Made by a program: the position numbers and the translations under genes. A stretch of 6,334 bases of DNA from an uncultured Anaerolineaceae bacterium (GTDB taxonomy: Bacteria > Chloroflexota > Anaerolineae > Anaerolineales > Anaerolineaceae): assembly GCA_937920255.1 (NCBI GenBank), contig CALDSL010000301.1, forward strand, positions 1-6,334, in the 5' to 3' direction. Below the pieces are notes generated by a model. The model worked only from the letters and a program-made list of their open reading frames with translations, ran no database searches and was not told where the DNA came from. Numbering within the stretch: position 1 is the first letter of the stretch; each line of letters opens with the position of its first letter. This document shows, piece after piece, positions 1-5,129 of this stretch.

Positions 1-2
1 CC

Positions 3-713
3 GGCGTCGATTACGAAGCCATCCTGCGCCAGGCCGAGCAGGAAGTTGACATCGTTCTGTGGGACGGCGGCAACAATGACTTCTCGTTCTACGTCCCCGA
101 CCTGTCGATCGTGGTCGCCGACCCGCACCGCCCCGGGCATGAAGTTTCGTACTACCCCGGCGAGACCACCGTCCGAACCGCCGACGTGTTTGTGATCAAC
201 AAGGTCGACACCGCCAATCCCGAAGCCGTGCAGACCGTTCGCAAGAACCTGTACAGTGTCAACCCGGACGCGGTCGTGATCGAAGCCGCCTCCCCGCTGT
301 TTGTGGACGACCCGAGCGCCATCCGCGGCAAGCGCGTGCTGGTGATCGAAGACGGCCCGACCCTGACCCATGGCGGCATGAAATACGGCGCCGGTTACGT
401 GGCCGCGCAGCGCTTCGGCGCCGCCGAGATTGTCGACCCGCGCCCGTTCGCGGTCGGCACCATCACCGACACCTACAACAAGTACCCCGGCACCGGCGTC
501 ATTCTGCCCGCCATGGGTTACGGCGACCAGCAGGTGCGCGATCTGGAGACCACCATCAACAACGCCGATGTGGACATGGTGATTGTGGCCACCCCCATCG
601 ACCTGACCCGCGTGCTCAAGATTAACAAGCCCTACCAGCGCGTTCGATACGAGCTGCAGGAGATCGGCCAGCCCACGCTGGAAGACCTGCTCAAGGCCAA
701 GTTCGGCAAGTAA
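3..713 (+). CDS. Cyclic 2,3-diphosphoglycerate synthase-like protein (COG2403 'predicted GTPase'), C-terminal part
   Basis: Only the C-terminal 236 codons are present; the frame is open from base 3 and stops with TAA at 711-713. An in-frame GTG at 111 is internal, because the family-like sequence WDGGNND (about residues 20-26 of the fragment) lies before it. Visible motifs are DIVLWDGGNND (Walker B-like), a VADPHRPGHE stretch, the YYPGE motif and INKVD, which resembles a G4 guanine-recognition motif. This pattern fits the COG2403 family, often annotated as GTPase and related to archaeal cyclic 2,3-diphosphoglycerate synthetase. That enzyme closes 2,3-diphosphoglycerate to the cyclic form with ATP in the cytoplasm. 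The N-terminal nucleotide-binding region lies outside the window, so its P-loop cannot be checked. The bacterial role is uncertain. A hairpin (733-760) follows the stop, which suggests the transcript ends here rather than running into obgE. Family call fairly sure; activity inferred. Confidence 0.75.
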   Translation, partial: GVDYEAILRQAEQEVDIVLWDGGNNDFSFYVPDLSIVVADPHRPGHEVSYYPGETTVRTADVFVINKVDTANPEAVQTVRKNLYSVNPDAVVIEAASPLFVDDPSAIRGKRVLVIEDGPTLTHGGMKYGAGYVAAQRFGAAEIVDPRPFAVGTITDTYNKYPGTGVILPAMGYGDQQVRDLETTINNADVDMVIVATPIDLTRVLKINKPYQRVRYELQEIGQPTLEDLLKAKFGK

Positions 714-732
714 TTCGTTTTTGACCGGTTTT

Positions 733-760
733 CGATCAGGGAGCATCTGCTCCCTGATCG
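733..760 (+). terminator. Perfect inverted repeat after the COG2403-like gene, possible terminator without U-tract
   Basis: Bases 733-745 (CGATCAGGGAGCA) are the exact reverse complement of 748-760. As RNA this gives about 12 bp closed by a four-base loop (ATCT). It begins 20 bases after the stop codon, where a terminator is expected. The following bases (TGGTTAATGG) are not a U-tract, so it may act as an mRNA 3'-end stabiliser or a weak terminator instead. No gene faces it from the right, so a role for minus-strand transcripts is unlikely. Confidence 0.6.
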
Positions 761-780
761 TGGTTAATGGGTAGTTAATA

Positions 781-800
781 CCCCCCTCCAACCTCCCCCC
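781..800. repeat. Perfect 20-bp mirror repeat of C-tracts
   Basis: The left half CCCCCCTCCA, read backwards, is exactly the right half ACCTCCCCCC. All bases on the plus strand are pyrimidines except the central AA. The minus strand therefore carries four closely spaced G-runs of 6, 2, 2 and 6. Homopyrimidine mirror repeats can form intramolecular triplex (H-DNA), and the G-rich strand could form a two-layer G-quadruplex. Whether either forms here is inference; the symmetry itself is directly visible. It could also be the edge of a dispersed intergenic repeat. Confidence 0.7.
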
Positions 801-842
801 AAACCGCTGAAAACCGCGATTTCGGGGGAGGCTTTCGCCTCC
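792..842. promoter_or_regulatory. Two mutually exclusive stems sharing one G-tract
   Basis: CCTCCCCC at 792-799 is complementary to GGGGGAGG at 824-831. The 3' part of that same tract, GGAGGC at 827-832, instead pairs with GCCTCC at 837-842 across the loop TTTC. Read on the minus strand, the second hairpin has a GAAA (GNRA-type) tetraloop. The two stems cannot form together, an arrangement reminiscent of attenuators. No U-tract follows on the plus strand, and transcription of this segment is unproven, so regulation is only a hypothesis. Confidence 0.35.
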
Positions 843-940
843 ATACAAAAGTGGTCACCCTTTTGGGGGTCGCCCACACACCGTCCCAGTGTCCTTGTGG
901 GAGGCCACGCAAAGCGTAGGTTGGATGGGGATCGTAGTTC

Positions 941-971
941 TTCCTGAGAACCGCCGCGGCTATGGTATCAT
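941..971 (+). promoter_or_regulatory. Putative extended -10 promoter for obgE-nadD
   Basis: TATCAT at 966-971 matches the -10 consensus at five of six bases and is preceded by TGG (963-965), giving the extended -10 form TGnTATxAT. The upstream element is weak: TTCCTG at 941-946 with a 19-base spacer is the best I see, which is tolerable with an extended -10. Transcription would begin near 977-980, giving a leader of about 60 bases before the obgE start at 1039. A second AT-rich hexamer, TATAAG at 971-976, overlaps and could serve instead. Confidence 0.45.
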
Positions 972-1002
972 ATAAGGCGATATTACTTTCGGGGTATATA
1001 CC

Positions 1003-1019
1003 TCGCGGCAAGGCCGCGA
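1003..1019 (+). promoter_or_regulatory. Leader hairpin just upstream of the obgE start
   Basis: TCGCGGC (1003-1009) and GCCGCGA (1013-1019) form a perfect 7-bp stem with a three-base loop, ending 19 bases before the obgE start codon. It would lie within the predicted 5' leader, next to but not covering the weak AGG (1031-1033) ribosome-binding core. It has no U-tract and so is not a terminator. A role in mRNA stability or translation is inference. The palindrome GCCGCGGC at 953-960, just upstream of the putative -10, could offer an alternative partner if transcription started earlier. Confidence 0.35.
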
Positions 1020-1038
1020 TGAAGTGTGACAGGCAGCT

Positions 1039-2301
1039 ATGTTCATTGATGAAGCAAGAATTTATGTTCGTTCTGGAAAAGGTGGAGATGGCTTCGTGCA
1101 TTTCCACCGCGAAAAGTTTGTGCCGCGCGGCGGGCCGGATGGCGGCGACGGCGGCCGCGGCGGTAGCGTGTACCTGGAAGTCGTTCAGACCATGAACACG
1201 CTGGTTGCCTACCGGCACAAGAGCCGCTATGTGGCCAAAGATGGCATGAAAGGCGCGGTCAACAACCAGACCGGGCGCTCGGCCGACGATTTAATTGTGC
1301 CCGTACCGCCGGGGACCGTGGTATACGATGAGGACAGTGGTGAACTGCTGGGCGACCTGGTGGAGCCCGGCCAGCGTCTGCTGGTGGCCAAGGGCGGTCG
1401 CGGCGGTCGCGGCAACCCGCATTTTATGAATTCCCGCAACCAGGCGCCGCGCACCGCCGAGAAGGGCGAGCCGGCGATCGAGAAAAACCTGCGCCTGGAA
1501 TTGAAGTTGATCGCGGATGTGGGCATTGTGGGCGTTCCCAATGCGGGCAAATCCAGCCTGCTGGCAGCGGTCACCAACGCAACGCCTAAAATCGCCAGCT
1601 ACCCGTTTACCACCGTCGAGCCCAACCTGGGCGTGGCCGAACTGGACCTGGAGAACACACTCATCCTGGCGGATATTCCCGGCCTGATCGAAGGAGCGCA
1701 CCAGGGCGTCGGTCTGGGTGACAGCTTCCTGCGCCATATCCAGCGCACGCGCGTGATCATTCACCTGCTGGACGGCATGGCCGAAGACCCGCTTCTGGAC
1801 TACTCGCAGATCAACAGCGAGCTGGCTTTGTTCGACGAAAACCTGGCCAAAAAACCGCAGATTGTGGCCGTCAGCAAGATGGACCTGCCCGAAGTGCAGG
1901 AGCGCTGGCCGCAACTGCGCGAAGCGCTGATCGGGCATGGCATCGAAGACCCGATGGCGATTTCTTCGGTGGCGCACATTGGCCTGGAACCGCTGCTGTG
2001 GCGCGCGCACGAGCTGCTCAAGACCGCGCCAAAACTCGAGGCTGTCGCCGCGCTGCCGGTGTACCGCCCCAGCGAAGATCCGCGTGAATTTACCATCTCG
2101 CGCACCTCTGACGGCTGGCAGGTGAGCGGCGCGGCCATCGAACGCGCCGCCAAGATGACCTTCTGGGAGCACGAAGGCTCGGTGCGCCGCTTCCAGCGCC
2201 TGCTGGAAACGCTGGGCGTGGAGAAAGCACTACGCGAGGCCGGCGTTCAGGAAGGCGACACGGTCTACATCGCCGATTACGAACTGGAGTGGCAGGATTA
2301 G
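1039..2301 (+). CDS. obgE: GTPase ObgE/CgtA, ribosome assembly
   Basis: This 420-residue protein is a full-length Obg GTPase, which in bacteria binds the 50S subunit and links late ribosome assembly to growth and stress. The N-terminal Obg fold (about 1-158) shows its glycine-rich stretches, GGPDGGDGGRGG at 31-42 and GGRGGRGN at 119-126. The G domain follows: G1 GVPNAGKSS (165-173), switch I SYPFTTVEPN (187-196), G3 DIPGLIEGA (212-220), G4 SKMD (279-282) and G5 around ISSVA (308-312). G4 is usually NKxD, so Ser at the first position is a departure. An OCT-type C-terminal domain covers roughly 339-420, ending ADYELEWQD. The start at 1039 is chosen because MFIDEA matches the usual Obg beginning, although the upstream AGG at 1031-1033 is a weak ribosome-binding site. 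nadD starts 3 bases after its stop, so the two are co-transcribed. Confidence 0.98.
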   Translation: MFIDEARIYVRSGKGGDGFVHFHREKFVPRGGPDGGDGGRGGSVYLEVVQTMNTLVAYRHKSRYVAKDGMKGAVNNQTGRSADDLIVPVPPGTVVYDEDSGELLGDLVEPGQRLLVAKGGRGGRGNPHFMNSRNQAPRTAEKGEPAIEKNLRLELKLIADVGIVGVPNAGKSSLLAAVTNATPKIASYPFTTVEPNLGVAELDLENTLILADIPGLIEGAHQGVGLGDSFLRHIQRTRVIIHLLDGMAEDPLLDYSQINSELALFDENLAKKPQIVAVSKMDLPEVQERWPQLREALIGHGIEDPMAISSVAHIGLEPLLWRAHELLKTAPKLEAVAALPVYRPSEDPREFTISRTSDGWQVSGAAIERAAKMTFWEHEGSVRRFQRLLETLGVEKALREAGVQEGDTVYIADYELEWQD

Positions 2302-2304
2302 GCC

Positions 2305-2922
2305 ATGCGCCTGGGCATCTTTGGCGGCACCTTTGACCCGCCGCACGTCGGCCACCTGATCCTGGCGTCCGAGGCGTTTGAGCAATTGCAGCTCGACCGG
2401 TTGTTGTGGGTGTTGACCCCCGACCCGCCGCATAAGCAGGACCAGGTCATTTCCTCCCAGAAGATGCGCCTGGAATTGCTGCGGCTGGCAATCGCGGACA
2501 ACCCGCAGTTCGAGCTTTCACGGGTGGAGCTGGACCGCCCCGGCCCGCATTACGCGCTGGATACGGTGCGGCTGCTGCGCGAGCAGTTCCCGGGCTGGGA
2601 GCTGGTCTACCTGATCGGCGGCGACTCGCTGCGCGATCTGCCCACCTGGCACCAGCCCCAGTCGCTGGTGCAGGCGGTGGACGCATTCGGCGTGATGCGC
2701 CGGCCGGGCGCGGAATTCGACATGGCCGCGCTGGAAGAAATTTTACCGGGGATTGGGGAAAAGGTTCGATTTTTGGACGTGCCGCTGCTGGAGATCTCTT
2801 CGACGGAAATCCGCGCGCGGCTGGCGCAGGGCCGTACCGCGCGCTATTATTTACTGCCGACTGTATACAGGCGCATTCTGCGCCGGAGGTTTTACCAGCC
2901 CAAACGCGTCGAGCAGGTTTGA
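2305..2922 (+). CDS. nadD: Nicotinate-nucleotide adenylyltransferase
   Basis: NadD transfers AMP from ATP to nicotinate mononucleotide, giving deamido-NAD in the cytoplasmic NAD biosynthesis pathway. The 205-residue length is normal. The nucleotidyltransferase signature GGTFDPPHVGH is at residues 7-17, the substrate-binding segment LIGGDSLRDLPTW at 103-115, and the ISSTEIR motif that contacts ATP at 164-170. The typical end segment YYLLPTVYRRI lies at 181-191. It begins 3 bases after the obgE stop; AGGA at 2294-2297 inside the end of obgE is a suitably placed ribosome-binding site, 7 bases before the ATG. Tight spacing after obgE is a common housekeeping arrangement. The next gene on the strand is 87 bases away and may be transcribed with it, since no clear terminator lies between. 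Confidence 0.97.
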   Translation: MRLGIFGGTFDPPHVGHLILASEAFEQLQLDRLLWVLTPDPPHKQDQVISSQKMRLELLRLAIADNPQFELSRVELDRPGPHYALDTVRLLREQFPGWELVYLIGGDSLRDLPTWHQPQSLVQAVDAFGVMRRPGAEFDMAALEEILPGIGEKVRFLDVPLLEISSTEIRARLAQGRTARYYLLPTVYRRILRRRFYQPKRVEQV

Positions 2923-3009
2923 TCGACCGGCTGGGCTGCAACCGTTCACCGCGGTCATTCTGCGGTTTCATATTCGGATGGTTGCTTCTGCAGGATACAA
3001 GAGGCTAAC

Positions 3010-4131
3010 ATGGATGCAAAAACGAAAGCGCGTTATTTGGACAACTGGACTGACGAGCGAAGCAGCGCGGCTTTGTACAGCGTGCTGGCGGAACGCGAAA
3101 CGGACCAGCGCCTGGCTGAGATTTACCGGCGCATGGGCGTAGTCGAGATCAGGCACGCCAAAAAGTGGGAACACTTGTTGAAGGAAGGCGGAGAAAGCGT
3201 GCCCGAGTTTCGCCCGGCGCTGCGCGTCGCGGTGCTGCTATGGTTGGCGCGCCGGTTTGGCCCGGAGATGGTGCTGCCCGCGATGCAGCGCATGGAACAG
3301 GGCGGTTCCGCCGGGTATAGCGCCCAGCCCGAGGCGCGTGAAATGGTGGGCGATGAAAGCTCGCACGCGCGCATTCTCAACCAGCTCAGCCAGCATTCCC
3401 GCGGCGGCATGGCCGGCGCGTCGCTGGCAGTCCTGGAAGGCCGCCACCGCGGGGCGGGCGGCAATGCTTTGCGCGCAGCAGTGCTGGGAGCCAATGACGG
3501 CCTGGTTTCCAACCTGAGCCTGGTGATGGGCGTCGCCGGGGCGGCGCTTGCCAGCCAGCAGATTTTGATCACCGGACTGGCTGGCCTGCTGGCCGGCGCG
3601 ATTTCGATGGCGCTGGGGGAATGGCTTTCGGTGCAAAGCTCGCGCGAGCTGTATGCCAACCAGATCGCCATCGAGCGCGAGGAGATTAGCGGCGCGCCGG
3701 AGGAAGAGGCCGAAGAACTGGCGCTGATTTATGAATCGCGCGGATTGGAACGTGAGACCGCGCGGGCTATGGCGCATAAGATCATCTCGAACCCGGAAAG
3801 CGCGCTGGACACCCTGGCCCGTGAAGAACTGGGCATCAATCCGGAAGAACTCGGCGGGTCGGCCTGGGTGGCGGCGATCACTTCGTTCCTGCTGTTTGCA
3901 TTAGGCGCAATCATCCCGGTGTTGGCCTTTCTGTTTTGGGAGGGAAGCACCGCTGTTATTGCAAGCATCCTCTTCAGTACCTTTGGGCTGTTCCTGGTGG
4001 GGGCTGCCACGTCGCTGTTTACCGGACGCGGGCTGTTGTTCTCGGGCATGCGCATGGTGGTATTCGGCCTCGCCGCTGCCGCGGTAACGTTTGGCATCGG
4101 GCGCCTGATTGGCGTCAGCCTGGCCGGGTAA
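3010..4131 (+). CDS. Ferritin-like diiron domain fused to VIT1/CCC1 iron/manganese transporter (MbfA-like)
   Basis: This 373-residue protein joins two domains. Residues 1-130 form a rubrerythrin/ferritin-like helical bundle with plausible diiron ligands E16, E46-x-x-H49, E96 and E116-x-x-H119. From about 153 follows a VIT1/CCC1 membrane domain: GANDGLVSNLSLVMG (160-174) is the family's first-helix signature and ISMALGEWLSVQSSREL (198-214) the second. An acidic cytoplasmic loop (about 222-250) is rich in Glu, like the metal-binding region of VIT1. Membrane segments fall near 154-178, 184-206, 284-309, 313-335 and 343-368. The same architecture is known from MbfA of Rhizobiales, which exports iron from the cytoplasm. 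Iron or manganese efflux with ferritin-domain sensing or delivery is therefore the likely role, by family. AAGAGG at 2999-3004, 5 bases before the ATG, supports the start. The intrinsic terminator at 4151-4180 follows. I see no Fur-box. Confidence 0.9.
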   Translation: MDAKTKARYLDNWTDERSSAALYSVLAERETDQRLAEIYRRMGVVEIRHAKKWEHLLKEGGESVPEFRPALRVAVLLWLARRFGPEMVLPAMQRMEQGGSAGYSAQPEAREMVGDESSHARILNQLSQHSRGGMAGASLAVLEGRHRGAGGNALRAAVLGANDGLVSNLSLVMGVAGAALASQQILITGLAGLLAGAISMALGEWLSVQSSRELYANQIAIEREEISGAPEEEAEELALIYESRGLERETARAMAHKIISNPESALDTLAREELGINPEELGGSAWVAAITSFLLFALGAIIPVLAFLFWEGSTAVIASILFSTFGLFLVGAATSLFTGRGLLFSGMRMVVFGLAAAAVTFGIGRLIGVSLAG

Positions 4132-4150
4132 GAGGCGCAGTTTAAACATG

Positions 4151-4180
4151 AACGCCGGGGAAGGAACCCCCGGCGTTTTT
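4151..4180 (+). terminator. Intrinsic terminator after the ferritin-VIT gene
   Basis: AACGCCGGGG (4151-4160) pairs perfectly with CCCCGGCGTT (4168-4177) around a 7-base loop, and the 3' arm runs into TTTTT (4176-4180). This is a classical rho-independent terminator on the plus strand, 19 bases after the stop codon. On the minus strand the stem is the same, but only a short TT follows it. It lies between two convergent genes and probably also limits read-through from the right, less efficiently. Confidence 0.92.
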
Positions 4181-4195
4181 CGATGAACGTGGCCT

Positions 4196-5056
4196 TTAGC
4201 GGTGGATCAGTTCCAGCTGTCCCACGCTCATTTCAACGTGGATGGTCAGCAGCGGGCCGGAACCCTGGGTTTCGTAGGTGCGGTCCTGCACGTTCCACAC
4301 GCCGCGCTGGGTGACGTTGTTCAGGCTGCCGTCGACTTCGATGCGGGCGCGCATGCCATCGGGGATGACGATCTCGATATTGCTCACGCCGCTGGTAATA
4401 CGCACGCTGGCGTCCTGCTTCAGCTCGCCGCTGAAATCGAGGGTGTAGTCGCCGGCGCCACTGTCGAATGTCATTTCGCGGAAGTTGGCATTGGCCAGGC
4501 CGGTCATATCCACCTGCGAAGCGCCGGTCTTGTAGCTCAACAATTCCATGCTTTCCGGGTTGGACTGATCGAACGTCACATCCGATTTGCTGGCGCCGTC
4601 GTTGATCTCCAGCCGGGTGAGCGGCACACCGCCCAGCGACAGGGTGCCTTCATAGGCGCCGGCGTTGATCTGCAGCGCGGTGGGCGTATTGCCCAGGCGG
4701 ATATCCCACTCGTTGATAACATCCGTGCCGACGTTGAGCACATTGCGCAGTTCGTCCTGGTCGATGACCAGTTTACTGCCGTCCCGGCGGATGGAAGGTT
4801 TCTGGTTTTCCAGGTTGTAGCGCACCGTTCCGGAGACATATGACGCGCCGCCACCGGTGAGGTTCAGCTTTCCGGCCGACATGCTCAGCTCGAGGCTGGC
4901 AGGCGTCGAAGCCGGCGCGGGTTCGTTGATTGTCAGGGTTTCAGGCTGGTCCATCACATTCGGGTTGCGTAGGTCAGGCGCATTGACGGTAATCTGGCAG
5001 GCCAGCGAAGTCATGATCAAGATGATCAGAAAAAGGGGCAGGGCATAGCGTTTCAT
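4196..5056 (-). CDS. Toast-rack/LiaF-like beta-solenoid lipoprotein
   Basis: The 286-residue product starts with a lipoprotein signal: basic KR, a hydrophobic core, and a lipobox ending SLAC with the modified Cys at 20. It would be anchored on the outer face of the membrane. A Pro/Ala/Thr-rich linker (about 36-53) precedes a repetitive beta-rich region. Residues 53-165 follow the toast-rack N-terminal pattern: LELSMSAGKLNLTGG, then SGTVRYN, Trp117 in EWDIRLGNTPTALQI, then AGAYEGTLSLGG and INDGASKSDVTF. Residues 171-286 continue with similar strands, as in LiaF-type and DUF4097-type domains. These families lack a general enzymatic function; roles in envelope stress sensing or adhesion are proposed for relatives, so function here is open. 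GAAGAGAAACC just before the ATG is a reasonable ribosome-binding site. It lies 73 bases downstream of the bactofilin-like gene, probably in one operon. Confidence 0.75.
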   Translation of the reverse strand: MKRYALPLFLIILIMTSLACQITVNAPDLRNPNVMDQPETLTINEPAPASTPASLELSMSAGKLNLTGGGASYVSGTVRYNLENQKPSIRRDGSKLVIDQDELRNVLNVGTDVINEWDIRLGNTPTALQINAGAYEGTLSLGGVPLTRLEINDGASKSDVTFDQSNPESMELLSYKTGASQVDMTGLANANFREMTFDSGAGDYTLDFSGELKQDASVRITSGVSNIEIVIPDGMRARIEVDGSLNNVTQRGVWNVQDRTYETQGSGPLLTIHVEMSVGQLELIHR

Positions 5057-5080
5057 GGTTTCTCTTCTTTCGTTCTGGGC

Positions 5081-5118
5081 GGCCGGGGTGATGCAATTTC
5101 TGGGGCATCACCCCGGCC
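5081..5118 (-). promoter_or_regulatory. Perfect 14-bp intergenic hairpin between the two envelope genes
   Basis: GGCCGGGGTGATGC (5081-5094) is the exact reverse complement of 5105-5118, with a 10-base loop. On the minus-strand transcript it starts 11 bases after the stop of the upstream gene and ends 24 bases before the start of the lipoprotein gene. The bases after it (GCCCAGAACG) are not a U-tract. It may therefore protect the upstream message, be a processing site that sets different levels of the two proteins, or act as a weak attenuator. The structure is visible; its role is inferred. Confidence 0.65.
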
Positions 5119-5129
5119 AGGGGGTATGT

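Larger units (their letters stand above)
714..1038. other. 325-base non-coding region with mirror repeat, hairpins and obgE leader
   Basis: No convincing gene lies here. Open frames that cross it run into obgE in the wrong frame and resemble no family. From left to right it holds the hairpin after the first gene (733-760), a C-tract mirror repeat (781-800), two stems competing for the G-tract 824-831, a looser fold at 851-877 (GTGG and ACCC pairing with GGGT and CCAC), a promoter-like site (941-971) and a short hairpin near the obgE start (1003-1019). The stretch from about 880 to 940 shows nothing further that I can name. Confidence 0.7.

Noticed and set aside
962..1195. A possible small plus-strand gene starting at 962 before obgE
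   Set aside because: It starts at the putative -10 element and overlaps the obgE start in another frame; no ribosome-binding site precedes it and the translation resembles nothing.
775..1218. A 147-codon minus-strand open frame across the intergenic region into obgE
   Set aside because: It covers the C-tract repeat, the hairpins and the start of obgE, has no good ribosome-binding site that I can see and no recognisable domain.
1291..2172. A 293-codon open frame on the minus strand opposite obgE
   Set aside because: It lies wholly inside a certain gene, its translation is rich in Gln, Arg and His with no recognisable domain, and it reflects the high GC content of the codon third positions in obgE.
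2948..2966. A 5-bp stem (ACCGC/GCGGT) between nadD and the ferritin-VIT gene as a terminator
   Set aside because: The stem is too short, the 9-base loop is large and there is no U-tract; it is not enough to separate the two transcription units.
2945..2974. A promoter for the ferritin-VIT gene (TTCACC with CATATT, 18-base spacer)
   Set aside because: Both hexamers match the consensus poorly and no extended -10 is present, so it was not listed as a feature.
4202..4843. A 213-codon plus-strand open frame opposite the lipoprotein gene
   Set aside because: The minus-strand frame has a lipobox signal, a ribosome-binding site and a recognisable domain pattern; the plus-strand product has no such features and is an antisense shadow.
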